Part shown: positions 1 to 6,696 of the stretch, one piece after another
Layout: the number at the start of each line of letters is the position of its first letter
Position numbering within the stretch: the stretch's first letter is position 1
From: an uncultured Tepidimonas sp.
GTDB taxonomy: Bacteria; Pseudomonadota; Gammaproteobacteria; Burkholderiales; Burkholderiaceae_C
Length of the DNA: 7,207 nt
Assembly: GCA_937949455.1 (NCBI GenBank)
Contig: CALEDU010000230.1
Span: 1 to 7,207 of the forward strand
Direction of reading: 5' to 3'
Program-made: the position numbers and the translations under genes
The notes under the pieces: model-generated
Told to the model about the DNA's origin: nothing
Database searches by the model: none
The model's input: the letters and a program-made list of their open reading frames with translations, nothing else

Positions 1-246
1 GCCGCCCTGTTTTGGGGCCGGCCGCGGGTGGACCGCTGGCACCGGCTGCTGGCCCAAGCGGCCCGGCGTTGGGAACGCGCCGGCGTGCCCCGCCCGTGCC
101 CCCTCACCCCCGCGCGGCTGCGCGCCGCCATCGCGCAGCGACTGGGGGACGACCCGGACCGGGTGTACCCAGCCTGGGCTGAGTGGCTCGCAGCGCTGGA
201 GGCGTCGCGCTACGATCCCGCCAGGTCCCCCTCTAGCGACTCGACG
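1..246 (+). CDS. C-terminal end of a TgpA/DUF4129-like transglutaminase protein (5' truncated by window edge)
   Basis: The frame is open from position 1. It encodes an Arg/Ala/Leu-rich helical segment reading roughly WHRLLAQAARRWERAGVPRP, then a Thr-Pro-led helix, then WAEWLAALEASRYDP. This resembles the soluble DUF4129-type tail of TgpA-like membrane transglutaminases, where a 'GxPRPxxxTP...' stretch is followed by a helix ending in an 'LExxRY' motif. The catalytic transglutaminase core and membrane segments would lie upstream, outside the window, so the family call rests on the tail alone. The family is usually encoded after MoxR ATPase and DUF58 genes, which cannot be checked here. There is no stop codon in this frame before the MltB region: the frame runs on to the TAG at 1450-1452. 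The end given is therefore only the base before the likely mltB start, and the natural end is uncertain. Either the two genes are truly fused, or a single-base error or mutation hides a stop (see findings). Confidence 0.6.
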
Positions 247-1452
247 ATGCCTACACGCACTCCCCTCGCCCGCCGCCTGCGCAGGCTGCCCCCACCCCCT
301 GCGCCAGCCGACGTGCGACGGCGCCAGCTGTTGGGCACCGCGTCGGTGCTGACTTTGGGCGCCTTGCTGAGCCTGCCGCCGGCACCCGCTTGGGCGCGCG
401 GCAAAGCGGAGCCCGCGCAGCGCGTGGCAGCGGCCTCGTATGCCGAGCGGGCGGACGCCCGCGCCCTGGCCGAGGCCATCGACGCCGCAGAAGCGTGGGA
501 CGACGGCTGGGCGCGCCGCTGGATCGCCCAGGCAAGGCACGACGCGCGCGCCGCGCAACAGGTGCTGCCGCCCCCGCCAGCGGCATTCAAGAATTGGACC
601 GCCTACCGCGCCCGGTTCGTCGAGCCGCGGCGCATCGCAGCCGGCGTTCGCTTTTGGGATGCGCACCACGCGTCGCTGGCGCGTGCACAAGCCGAATACG
701 GCGTGCCAGCATGGCTGATCGTCGGCATCATCGGGGTGGAAACCCTGTACGGCCAACACCTGGGTCGCCACCGCACGCTGGATGTGCTGGCCACACTGGC
801 GCTGGACTTCCCCGCCCAACACCCGCGCGCTGCCGCCCGGCAGGCGTATTTTCAGGGGGAGTTACGCGCCTTTTTGCGGCTGGCCCGGTTGTCTGGCTCC
901 GCGCCTGACGTCTGGCGTAGCAGTTACGCTGGCGCACTGGGATTGCCACAGTTCATGCCCAGCAGTTGGTTGGCCCATGCGGTGGACTTCGACGGCGATG
1001 GCCGCATCGACCTGTCCGCAAGCGCAGCGGACGCCATCGGCTCGGTTGCCCAGTTTTTGCGGGCGCACGGCTGGCAGCGCGGTCTGCCCGCGCGCTATGG
1101 TGTGACCCCGCCGCCCCCTGGCGAGGCGTTGACGGCTTTGCTGGCGCCGGACATCCGGCCCACTTTCACGCTGGAGGAGGTCCGCGCCCTCGGCGCCCAA
1201 CCGGCCTCCGAAGCGGTAGGCCATCCGGGCCTGCTGGCCCTGGTGGAGCTGCAAAATGGCGATCCGGCCAACGGCGGTGCGCCGCCCACCTATGTGCTGG
1301 GCACCGAAAACTTCTTCGCCCTCACCCGCTACAACCAGAGCAGCTATTACGCGATGGCGGTGCTGGATCTGGGTCTGGCCGTCGAGCGTGCGCGGCAAGC
1401 GCGCTGCAACGAAAAACGTCTGGCTGATCCGCGCGTCACGCCATCGTCATAG
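247..1452 (+). CDS. mltB: Lytic murein transglycosylase B (MltB family), Tat-like signal peptide
   Basis: Cleaves the MurNAc-GlcNAc bond of peptidoglycan, leaving 1,6-anhydro-MurNAc ends, in the periplasm. With ATG 247 as residue 1, the N-terminus carries RRRQLLG (residues 24-30), a hydrophobic stretch and an Ala-Trp-Ala site ending at residue 50, a Tat-like signal. There is no lipobox cysteine, unlike E. coli MltB, so the enzyme is probably soluble. Family motifs follow in order: GIIGVETLYG with the presumed catalytic Glu165; SYAGALGLPQFMPSS from residue 226; an EF-hand-like DFDGDGRID loop at 247-255, which binds Ca2+ in E. coli MltB; DAIGSVAQFLRAHGW; and YNQSSYYAMAV from 362. At 401 aa it is somewhat longer than the E. 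coli protein (361 aa). The start is uncertain: no good Shine-Dalgarno precedes ATG 247, GTG 313 lies just before the Tat-like motif, and the frame is open back to position 1, so a fused product with the upstream protein is possible. Function is secure, the N-terminus is not. Confidence 0.93.
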   Translation: MPTRTPLARRLRRLPPPPAPADVRRRQLLGTASVLTLGALLSLPPAPAWARGKAEPAQRVAAASYAERADARALAEAIDAAEAWDDGWARRWIAQARHDARAAQQVLPPPPAAFKNWTAYRARFVEPRRIAAGVRFWDAHHASLARAQAEYGVPAWLIVGIIGVETLYGQHLGRHRTLDVLATLALDFPAQHPRAAARQAYFQGELRAFLRLARLSGSAPDVWRSSYAGALGLPQFMPSSWLAHAVDFDGDGRIDLSASAADAIGSVAQFLRAHGWQRGLPARYGVTPPPPGEALTALLAPDIRPTFTLEEVRALGAQPASEAVGHPGLLALVELQNGDPANGGAPPTYVLGTENFFALTRYNQSSYYAMAVLDLGLAVERARQARCNEKRLADPRVTPSS

Positions 1453-1477
1453 ACCAAAGATAGTGTGATGAGGTTAT

Positions 1478-1481
1478 GGAG
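1478..1481 (+). promoter_or_regulatory. Ribosome binding site of the EAL-CBS-GGDEF gene
   Basis: GGAG lies 9 nt before the ATG at 1491. It supports that start over the second in-frame ATG at 1506. The 38-bp gap after mltB shows no clear terminator, so read-through from mltB is possible. Confidence 0.5.
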
Positions 1482-1490
1482 CGATAGGTC

Positions 1491-3296
1491 ATGAACGCAT
1501 TGAATATGCTCATTTTGCCGCGCGCTTACGCTTCCTCATCATCCGATCCCCACAGCGTGCGCAGCCTGTTGCAAACCGATTCATTGCGCATGCACCTACA
1601 GCCCATCATCGACTTGGCTGCCTGTCGGATCATCGGGCATGAAGCGCTGGTGCGCACGCCAGCCGAGTGTACCTGGCATACACCCGACGCCTTGTTCGCA
1701 GCCGCCCGCCACGAAGGCAGTGTTCTGGAACTCGAACAGGCATGCATGGTGGCCGCTCTCGCCAGGCGACGTGAAGTGCCCGGCCCAGGTCAGTTATTTG
1801 TCAACCTCAGCGCATCGGCTTTCGTCCGCGTTTTGACAATCATGGCCAGTCATGTCAACACCGCGTTAAATTCAGATTGGAGCGGCGTTGTCATCGAACT
1901 GACCGAACATGAACATGTTCATGATGTGTCCGCTGCGCAGGAAGCACTGGCCTTCTGGCGCGGACGTGGCGGGGCATTGGCGCTGGATGACTTTGGTGAC
2001 GGGCGCTCGAGCCTGCGTCTCTGGTCGGAACTGAGGCCAGAATATATCAAAATCGACAAATATTTTATCCGTCATGTCCACCGAGAAGGGCACAAAATAA
2101 AAACCTTGCGCGCCCTTCAACAATTGGCCGAAACCTTCGGATCACGATTGATCGCAGAAGGTGTGGAAGAAGCCGATGAATTGATGGTTTTGCGCGACCT
2201 GAATATTCCACTGGTTCAAGGCTATTTTTTGGGTCGCCCCAATCTTCAACCTTCGGCTGAAATACCCCCGGCGGCCATGGATGTCTTGCGGAGCCGTCAA
2301 TTGGCTGTGCTGCCCGAAGACCGTCCGGTGATCAACCGCGGCCTGACCGCTCGTTCGCTGATGACGCCGGCCGAGGCCTTGCCATCGACCGCCAATCACA
2401 AACAAGCCCTGGACTTCTTCGCCAAACATCCTGATTTGCATGCTGTCGCTCTCGTCAACGAAGACAGACCCGTCGGCTTGCTGGCCCGGCACACCATGGA
2501 AGAATTGGCTATACAGCAGCCGTATTTTCGTGAGCTGTATGGCAAGCGACCCTGTATACAGCACGCCAACACCTCCCCACTGAGTGTAGATGCCAACACC
2601 CCGATCGAACATCTCACCTCGGTGCTGGTTTCATCCGATCAGCGTTATTTGCGTGAGGGATTCATTATCACCGAGGGCGGACGTTATATTGGGCTGGGAA
2701 CAGGTGAACAGCTCGTCCGGCGGGTGACCGAAGCCCGTATCGAGGCGGCTCGGCATGCCAATCCGTTGACTTTTTTGCCTGGCAACGTACCTTTGACACT
2801 GCACATGGAACGCTTGCTGGAAAACAAGGAGCCCTTTACGGCATGCTATGCAGACCTGAATAATTTCAAAGCCTTCAATGATCATTATGGCTATTGGCGG
2901 GGTGACGAAATGATTCGCCTGCAAGCACGCTGCCTGAGCGAGGCATGCGATCCGCGCAAAGACTTCATCGGCCATGTGGGTGGAGACGACTTTGTACTGC
3001 TGATGCAAAGCGACGACTGGCATGAGCGGATCGTGAATGCAGTCGGTAAATTCGACGGGCTGGCGCAGGATCTATTCGATGAAAATGCCAGAAAGGCCGG
3101 TGGAATCCATGCCGAAGACCGTCATGGAATCATGCGTTTTCATCCTATGACAACCGTGAGCATCGGGGCGGTGCGCGTACAACCTGAAAAATATGCACAT
3201 GCCGAGCAAGTCGCCAATGCAGCAGCATTGGCCAAACACCACGCCAAGCAGTCCAAACTGGGAGTTTATGTAAAAGACGGGGCAGACCCAGATTAA
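1491..3296 (+). CDS. EAL-CBS-GGDEF domain protein (c-di-GMP phosphodiesterase/diguanylate cyclase)
   Basis: A 601-residue cytoplasmic protein with no obvious signal or membrane segment. The EAL domain (about residues 25-255) keeps the expected phosphodiesterase signature: EALVR at 51-55, NLSAS, ELTE with Glu136, DDFGDG at 166-171, KID at 187-189, AEGVE with Glu223 and QGY at 243-245. It therefore looks able to hydrolyse c-di-GMP to pGpG. A CBS-pair-like region (about 285-420, beginning RSLMTPAEAL) may bind adenine nucleotides. The GGDEF domain (about 424-590) opens with NPLTFLPGN and has Asp455, the FKAFND segment, GDE at 471-473 and the active-site variant GGDDF at 497-501. The fourth residue is Asp instead of Glu, a conservative change at a metal-ligand position. 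The RxxD inhibitory site is not conserved: the four residues at its expected place read PRKD. The gene is AT-richer than its neighbours (20 G/C of 60 bases at 2041-2100) and uses TTA and ATA codons, suggesting different ancestry. Its stop overlaps that of convergent comEC. Domain calls are strong; net activity (synthesis, breakdown or sensing) cannot be decided from sequence. Confidence 0.93.
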   Translation: MNALNMLILPRAYASSSSDPHSVRSLLQTDSLRMHLQPIIDLAACRIIGHEALVRTPAECTWHTPDALFAAARHEGSVLELEQACMVAALARRREVPGPGQLFVNLSASAFVRVLTIMASHVNTALNSDWSGVVIELTEHEHVHDVSAAQEALAFWRGRGGALALDDFGDGRSSLRLWSELRPEYIKIDKYFIRHVHREGHKIKTLRALQQLAETFGSRLIAEGVEEADELMVLRDLNIPLVQGYFLGRPNLQPSAEIPPAAMDVLRSRQLAVLPEDRPVINRGLTARSLMTPAEALPSTANHKQALDFFAKHPDLHAVALVNEDRPVGLLARHTMEELAIQQPYFRELYGKRPCIQHANTSPLSVDANTPIEHLTSVLVSSDQRYLREGFIITEGGRYIGLGTGEQLVRRVTEARIEAARHANPLTFLPGNVPLTLHMERLLENKEPFTACYADLNNFKAFNDHYGYWRGDEMIRLQARCLSEACDPRKDFIGHVGGDDFVLLMQSDDWHERIVNAVGKFDGLAQDLFDENARKAGGIHAEDRHGIMRFHPMTTVSIGAVRVQPEKYAHAEQVANAAALAKHHAKQSKLGVYVKDGADPD

Positions 3297-5872
3297 TCAC
3301 TCACCGAAAAATCGGACGCCCCTTTGGGATACGTTCCGCCTACATTTTCCGTCAACGCGGAACGGGCATCAACATGATTTGCATGCCAATAGCGACGGTT
3401 TTTTTCGCGTTCGCATGATGCGTGCGATGGTCGCGTACTGGACCAAACGACGGCACCACAGGTTGCCGTGTTGACCCATTTCAAGTTCAAGGCATTCAAT
3501 CGTCGCACCACGGCGGCGTGAGGATGGCCATAGCGATTGCGCCATCCCGCCTGTATCGCCACCAGCTCGGGCTGGATCGACTGTAGCCACCGATCGCTGC
3601 TGGATGTTTGGCTGCCATGGTGTGCCGCCACCAACAGTCCCACCTGCAATGCGGGATGGGCCTCGATCAGCATTGCCTCTTCCTCAGAGCGAATATCTCC
3701 CGTCAGCAATGCGGAAGTCCGACCTTGCCCGATTAGCAGCACGCACGAGCGGGCGTTATCGCCCCCCTGCCGCGCAGGCATCCAGTCGGGTGTGGGCGGG
3801 TGGAGAAATTGAAAGGTCACACCGTCCCATTCCCACGATACGCCAGCCGCACACAAATTGAGCGGGGCCGCATGGCGCGCCCCAGGGTCGAAGGAGGTCC
3901 ACCATGTCGCCGCCGGAAACGCATTGGCCAGCGTGGTCATTCCTGCCGCGTGGTCGCTGTCGTCATGGCTGATAACGATGACCTGCGGCTCACTACCCAG
4001 GGCGCGCAGCCACGGCAACAGAATGCGCTCGGCCGCGTCACTGTGTCCCATCGGCGGGCCGCTGTCGAACAACAGCGTGTGACGGGCGGTGCGCACGATC
4101 GCAGCACTGCCCTGCCCGACGTCGGGCAGCAGCACCTCGAAGGTCCCTGGTGGTGGTGTGGCGGGCCGATACGCCAGCACGGGCCACAGCAACCAGAGCC
4201 CCCACACCCGCCAGCGCCACGGGGCGCGCCAAACCAACAACACCGCTCCGACACATGCAGCCATGGCCAGCAGCAGGGGTGGAACAGGCCGCTCCCAAAC
4301 GGCTATGGGCCACGCCGCCAGTGTGCGCAGGACAGTCAGCAGTGCCTGGGCCAGCCATGCAGCGGCGTCCCACAGGGGCGCTGCAGCCACACCCGACAGT
4401 GCCAGCGGCGTCAGTGCCAACGTGACCCAGGGAATGGCGATCAAGTTGGCCAACAAGCCGATGATGGACACCTGACCAAACAACAGCAAGGTCAGCGGCG
4501 CCAGCGCCACGGTGAGGACGGCCTGCACCCGCAGCAGTCCCTTGACCGCCTGGCGCAGGCGCTGTCCCAGGTCAGCGGCCTGCCACACCGACCCACCTTG
4601 GCCAAACAACACCGCCACTGCGACGAAGCTGAGCCAGAAGCCCGGCTGCAGGAGGGCCCAGGGGTCGAGTAGCAAAGCCACCGCCATGGCAGCCAGCCAG
4701 GTCGCACCCCAGGGCCAGCGTCGACCGCTCAGGCCCAAGACCACGACCAATGCCAGCATGGTCACGGTGCGCTGCGCGGGTACCCCCCAACCGGCGAATA
4801 GCGCATAGGCCGTGGACAAGGCAATACCGCCCAGCCCAGCGGCCATCGGCACTGGCCAGCGCAACAGCACTGCGGGCCAATGTCGTCCTACGCTCCGCCA
4901 AAGCCCGCCCACCAGAACCGTGGCGATGACCGCAAACATGGTCACATGCAAACCAGAGATGGAGACCAAATGGGCCACCCCCGTAGCGCGGATCGTGGCC
5001 CAATCCTCCGCGGGGATCGCCCCTTGATCGCCCGTGACCAGTGCGGCCACCAGCCCGACGGCCGCCGGCAGATGCCGAGGCTGGAGCCGCTCTACGATCG
5101 CGTCACGCACGAGGGTGCGAGCACGCTCGACCGGGTGGTGCCAGGGATCGTCGGCGAGGCGGCGGGGGGCAATGTGCCGTCCGCCTTCCAACACGCTGCC
5201 AGTCGCGACAATGCCCTCGCGCCACAGCCAGGCTTCGGCATCAAAGCCATGCGGATTGGCCAGCCCGCGCGGCGCGCGCAAGCGCAGGCTACCCTGCCAT
5301 GTTTCGCCAGGCAGCAGCCGCGGCACGGCGGCTTCGCCGCGCACGGCACCGAAGGACGACCGCCAAGTCAGGCGGATCGTTCCCTGGATCTGCAGGTCGT
5401 GGCCGTCGCGCGCACGGGCCTGCAGCAACTGGGCGTGGAACGTCGCGCTCTGGTCGCCACGGCTGGGCATGGCCACCACCCGCCAGACCGCCTGCACGTG
5501 CGCACCATCCGCAGCCGGCGGCAGCGCCTGGGCGGCAAACCCCACAGCCCGCCCGCCCGTGGCGGCAAAGGCCAACGCGGCTGCGACCGGCAACCAACCC
5601 CACCGGCTGCGGGGCCGGCTGGGCATCGTCCGCATCAGACCGACGCCTGCCATGAGCGCCAGCAGCGCCAGCGCCCCATAAGCCCAGCCTGGCCACAGCG
5701 ACGTCTGCGTGAGCTGCAACGCCGTCCCCAGGATCCAGCCCAGCGCGGCCGGCCCCCAGACCCGGCGGATAGCAGCCGCCCCCGTCTGGATGTACGCGCC
5801 CTCCAGCAAGGCACGATCATTGTTTGGTTCTCTCACGGACGCTGGCGAATGCGCCCGATGCCCGCTCGGCAT
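3293..5872 (-). CDS. comEC: ComEC/Rec2 DNA-uptake channel protein
   Basis: Inner-membrane channel for transport of single-stranded DNA into the cytoplasm during natural transformation. The 859 residues follow the family order. First come N-terminal membrane helices and a DUF4131/OB-like region (to about 240, including GLANPHGFDAEAWLW). Next is the polytopic Competence domain (about 265-570, with TGDQGAIPAEDW and HLVSISGLHVTMF). Last is a C-terminal metallo-beta-lactamase-like domain (about 577-830). The latter has DVGQG, SHDDSDH (His636 to His641), LTGDI (Asp726), AAHHGS (His751-752) and YGHPH (around 783), so metal-binding positions look intact and a nuclease role is plausible. Start 5872 is supported by AGGGAG six bases upstream. 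The last 30 residues, after RRYW ending at 829, look unlike the family and are encoded by lower-GC DNA. The stop at 3293-3295 overlaps the stop of the convergent c-di-GMP gene. No other competence gene is in the window, so whether the organism is transformable cannot be judged. Length is typical of a complete ComEC. Confidence 0.95.
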   Translation of the reverse strand: MPSGHRAHSPASVREPNNDRALLEGAYIQTGAAAIRRVWGPAALGWILGTALQLTQTSLWPGWAYGALALLALMAGVGLMRTMPSRPRSRWGWLPVAAALAFAATGGRAVGFAAQALPPAADGAHVQAVWRVVAMPSRGDQSATFHAQLLQARARDGHDLQIQGTIRLTWRSSFGAVRGEAAVPRLLPGETWQGSLRLRAPRGLANPHGFDAEAWLWREGIVATGSVLEGGRHIAPRRLADDPWHHPVERARTLVRDAIVERLQPRHLPAAVGLVAALVTGDQGAIPAEDWATIRATGVAHLVSISGLHVTMFAVIATVLVGGLWRSVGRHWPAVLLRWPVPMAAGLGGIALSTAYALFAGWGVPAQRTVTMLALVVVLGLSGRRWPWGATWLAAMAVALLLDPWALLQPGFWLSFVAVAVLFGQGGSVWQAADLGQRLRQAVKGLLRVQAVLTVALAPLTLLLFGQVSIIGLLANLIAIPWVTLALTPLALSGVAAAPLWDAAAWLAQALLTVLRTLAAWPIAVWERPVPPLLLAMAACVGAVLLVWRAPWRWRVWGLWLLWPVLAYRPATPPPGTFEVLLPDVGQGSAAIVRTARHTLLFDSGPPMGHSDAAERILLPWLRALGSEPQVIVISHDDSDHAAGMTTLANAFPAATWWTSFDPGARHAAPLNLCAAGVSWEWDGVTFQFLHPPTPDWMPARQGGDNARSCVLLIGQGRTSALLTGDIRSEEEAMLIEAHPALQVGLLVAAHHGSQTSSSDRWLQSIQPELVAIQAGWRNRYGHPHAAVVRRLNALNLKWVNTATCGAVVWSSTRPSHASCEREKNRRYWHANHVDARSALTENVGGTYPKGASDFSVSD
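3332..3364. repeat. 8-bp inverted repeat inside the comEC 3' tail, beyond the c-di-GMP gene stop
   Basis: CGTTCCGC (3332-3339) and GCGGAACG (3357-3364) are perfect inverted copies separated by 17 bases. The repeat begins 35 bp after the stop of the EAL-CBS-GGDEF gene and lies within the unusual terminal extension of comEC. It could fold in either transcript, but no T-tract follows on either side, so terminator function is unproven. Confidence 0.45.
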
Positions 5873-5878
5873 GTCCCA

Positions 5879-5884
5879 CTCCCT
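5879..5884 (-). promoter_or_regulatory. Ribosome binding site of comEC
   Basis: On the minus strand AGGGAG stands 6 nt before the ATG at 5872. This favours that start over the in-frame GTG at 5836, which has no comparable motif. Confidence 0.6.
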
Positions 5885-5984
5885 GCTCGACTCTGCGCCA
5901 GCGCACCATGGCCATCCACGTCGCGCCCCGCCACGTCACCGATTATCGATGCGGCCGGCTCGTCCGCGACAGACACCGGCTGAC

Positions 5985-5990
5985 TAGAAT
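5985..5990 (+). promoter_or_regulatory. Possible -10 element for the RidA-family gene
   Basis: TAGAAT lies about 27 bp before the ATG at 6017, in the 144-bp divergent spacer between comEC and the RidA gene. It would give a leader of roughly 20 nt that includes the GGAG. No convincing -35 hexamer is visible 16-18 bp upstream, so the promoter is weak or activator-dependent if real. I found no equally good candidate for comEC on the minus strand. Confidence 0.35.
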
Positions 5991-6002
5991 GCAGCCCTTT
6001 AC

Positions 6003-6006
6003 GGAG
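6003..6006 (+). promoter_or_regulatory. Ribosome binding site of the RidA-family gene
   Basis: GGAG is separated by 10 nt from the ATG at 6017 and supports that start codon. Confidence 0.5.
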
Positions 6007-6016
6007 CCCACAAATC

Positions 6017-6487
6017 ATGAGCGTTTACGATCGTTTGCAAGCCCTGAACATCACACTGCCCGCCGTGGCGACACCCGCCGCGGCCTATGTACCGTTCGTG
6101 CAGACCGGCAAGCTGTTGCTGCTCAGTGGCCACATCGCCAAGCGCGACGGCCAGCCCTGGGTGGGTCAACTGGGCCTGACCATGACCACCGACGAAGGCA
6201 AGGCCGCCGCCCGCGCCGTCGCCATCGACCTGCTGGGCACGCTGCACGCCGCTTGCGTGGCCGCCGGCACCGACCTCAATGGCGTGCAGCGCATCGTCAA
6301 GGTGCTTAGCCTCGTCAATTCCACCAATACCTTCACCGAGCACCACTTGGTGACCAACGGTTGCTCCGAACTGTTGGGGCAAGTCTTTGGCCCGCAGGTG
6401 GGTGCACACGCCCGCAGCGCCTTCGGCGTGGCGCAGCTGCCGTTTGGCGTGTGCGTGGAAATCGAGCTGATGGCCGAATTGGCCTGA
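6017..6487 (+). CDS. RidA/YjgF/YER057c/UK114-family protein
   Basis: A 156-residue soluble protein of the Rid superfamily. Classical RidA hydrolyses reactive enamine/imine intermediates released by PLP enzymes such as threonine dehydratase, and acts as a trimer. Visible signatures are LLLLSGHIAKRDG in the N-terminal half, the central VQRIVKVLSLVNS strand-helix region, and HARSAFGVAQLPFGV followed by VEIE near the C-terminus. Arg133 and Glu148 have the same 15-residue spacing as the functional Arg105 and Glu120 of E. coli RidA, so the deaminase pocket may be kept, although the Cys107 position is Ala135. It is longer than RidA (about 128 aa). The HARSA...LP form and the length fit the YjgF-like subgroup often annotated simply as 'RidA family', whose substrates are less clear, so I give no gene symbol. 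It is divergent from comEC and convergent with parC, and looks monocistronic. Confidence 0.92.
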   Translation: MSVYDRLQALNITLPAVATPAAAYVPFVQTGKLLLLSGHIAKRDGQPWVGQLGLTMTTDEGKAAARAVAIDLLGTLHAACVAAGTDLNGVQRIVKVLSLVNSTNTFTEHHLVTNGCSELLGQVFGPQVGAHARSAFGVAQLPFGVCVEIELMAELA

Positions 6488-6696
6488 CGGGCCGCCTCGC
6501 CGATCGCCTTGAGCGGGTGGCGGCAGTGGATTGGGCGAGCACATCCGCCACCAAGCGCGGCGACCCGACCAGAAAATCCTCGCTGCCGACCTGCTGGTGC
6601 TGCAGGTGGCGGGGCGCGCTTTCCTGGCCAAGGCCTCTCCCAGGGCTAGGGGCGTAGAGCACCCATGATCGCCAAGGCCAGCGCCTTGGTGCCCCC
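6488..6696. other. Convergent spacer between the RidA-family gene and parC
   Basis: This stretch separates two converging stop codons and holds no gene I can support. It contains two small inverted repeats (6589-6607 and 6672-6689). A minus-strand reading of about 6530-6640 has coding-like third positions (for example HQQVGSEDFLVGSPRLVADV). That reading has no recognisable family, no clear start and no clear stop before it enters the antisense of the RidA gene, so I treat it as chance or a decayed remnant. Confidence 0.5.
6672..6689 (-). repeat. 7-bp inverted repeat just downstream of parC (possible transcription end)
   Basis: CCAAGGC and GCCTTGG flank a 4-base loop (CAGC on the plus strand), about 7 nt after the parC stop codon. 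The hairpin would be GC-rich and sits where both converging transcripts should end. No T-run follows it on either strand, so it is not a standard intrinsic terminator. Confidence 0.4.

Noticed and set aside
862..1398. 178-residue minus-strand open frame antisense to mltB
   Set aside because: MltB family motifs run through the whole region on the plus strand; the antisense product matches nothing I recognise.
1908..1923. Palindrome as a LexA-type SOS operator
   Set aside because: It lacks the CTGT-N8-ACAG arrangement and lies inside a coding region, away from any start.
3304..3315. CCGAAAAATCGG as an intrinsic terminator of the c-di-GMP gene
   Set aside because: The stem is only 4 bp and no T-tract follows it on the plus strand; it is also coding sequence of comEC.
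3800..4672. 290-residue plus-strand open frame antisense to comEC
   Set aside because: Gln/Arg/Gly-rich with no domain and fully inside comEC, whose membrane and metallo-beta-lactamase motifs are intact.
4880..5983. 367-residue plus-strand open frame antisense to comEC
   Set aside because: Gln/Arg/Pro-rich low-complexity translation opposite a well-supported ComEC; a shadow of its codon bias.
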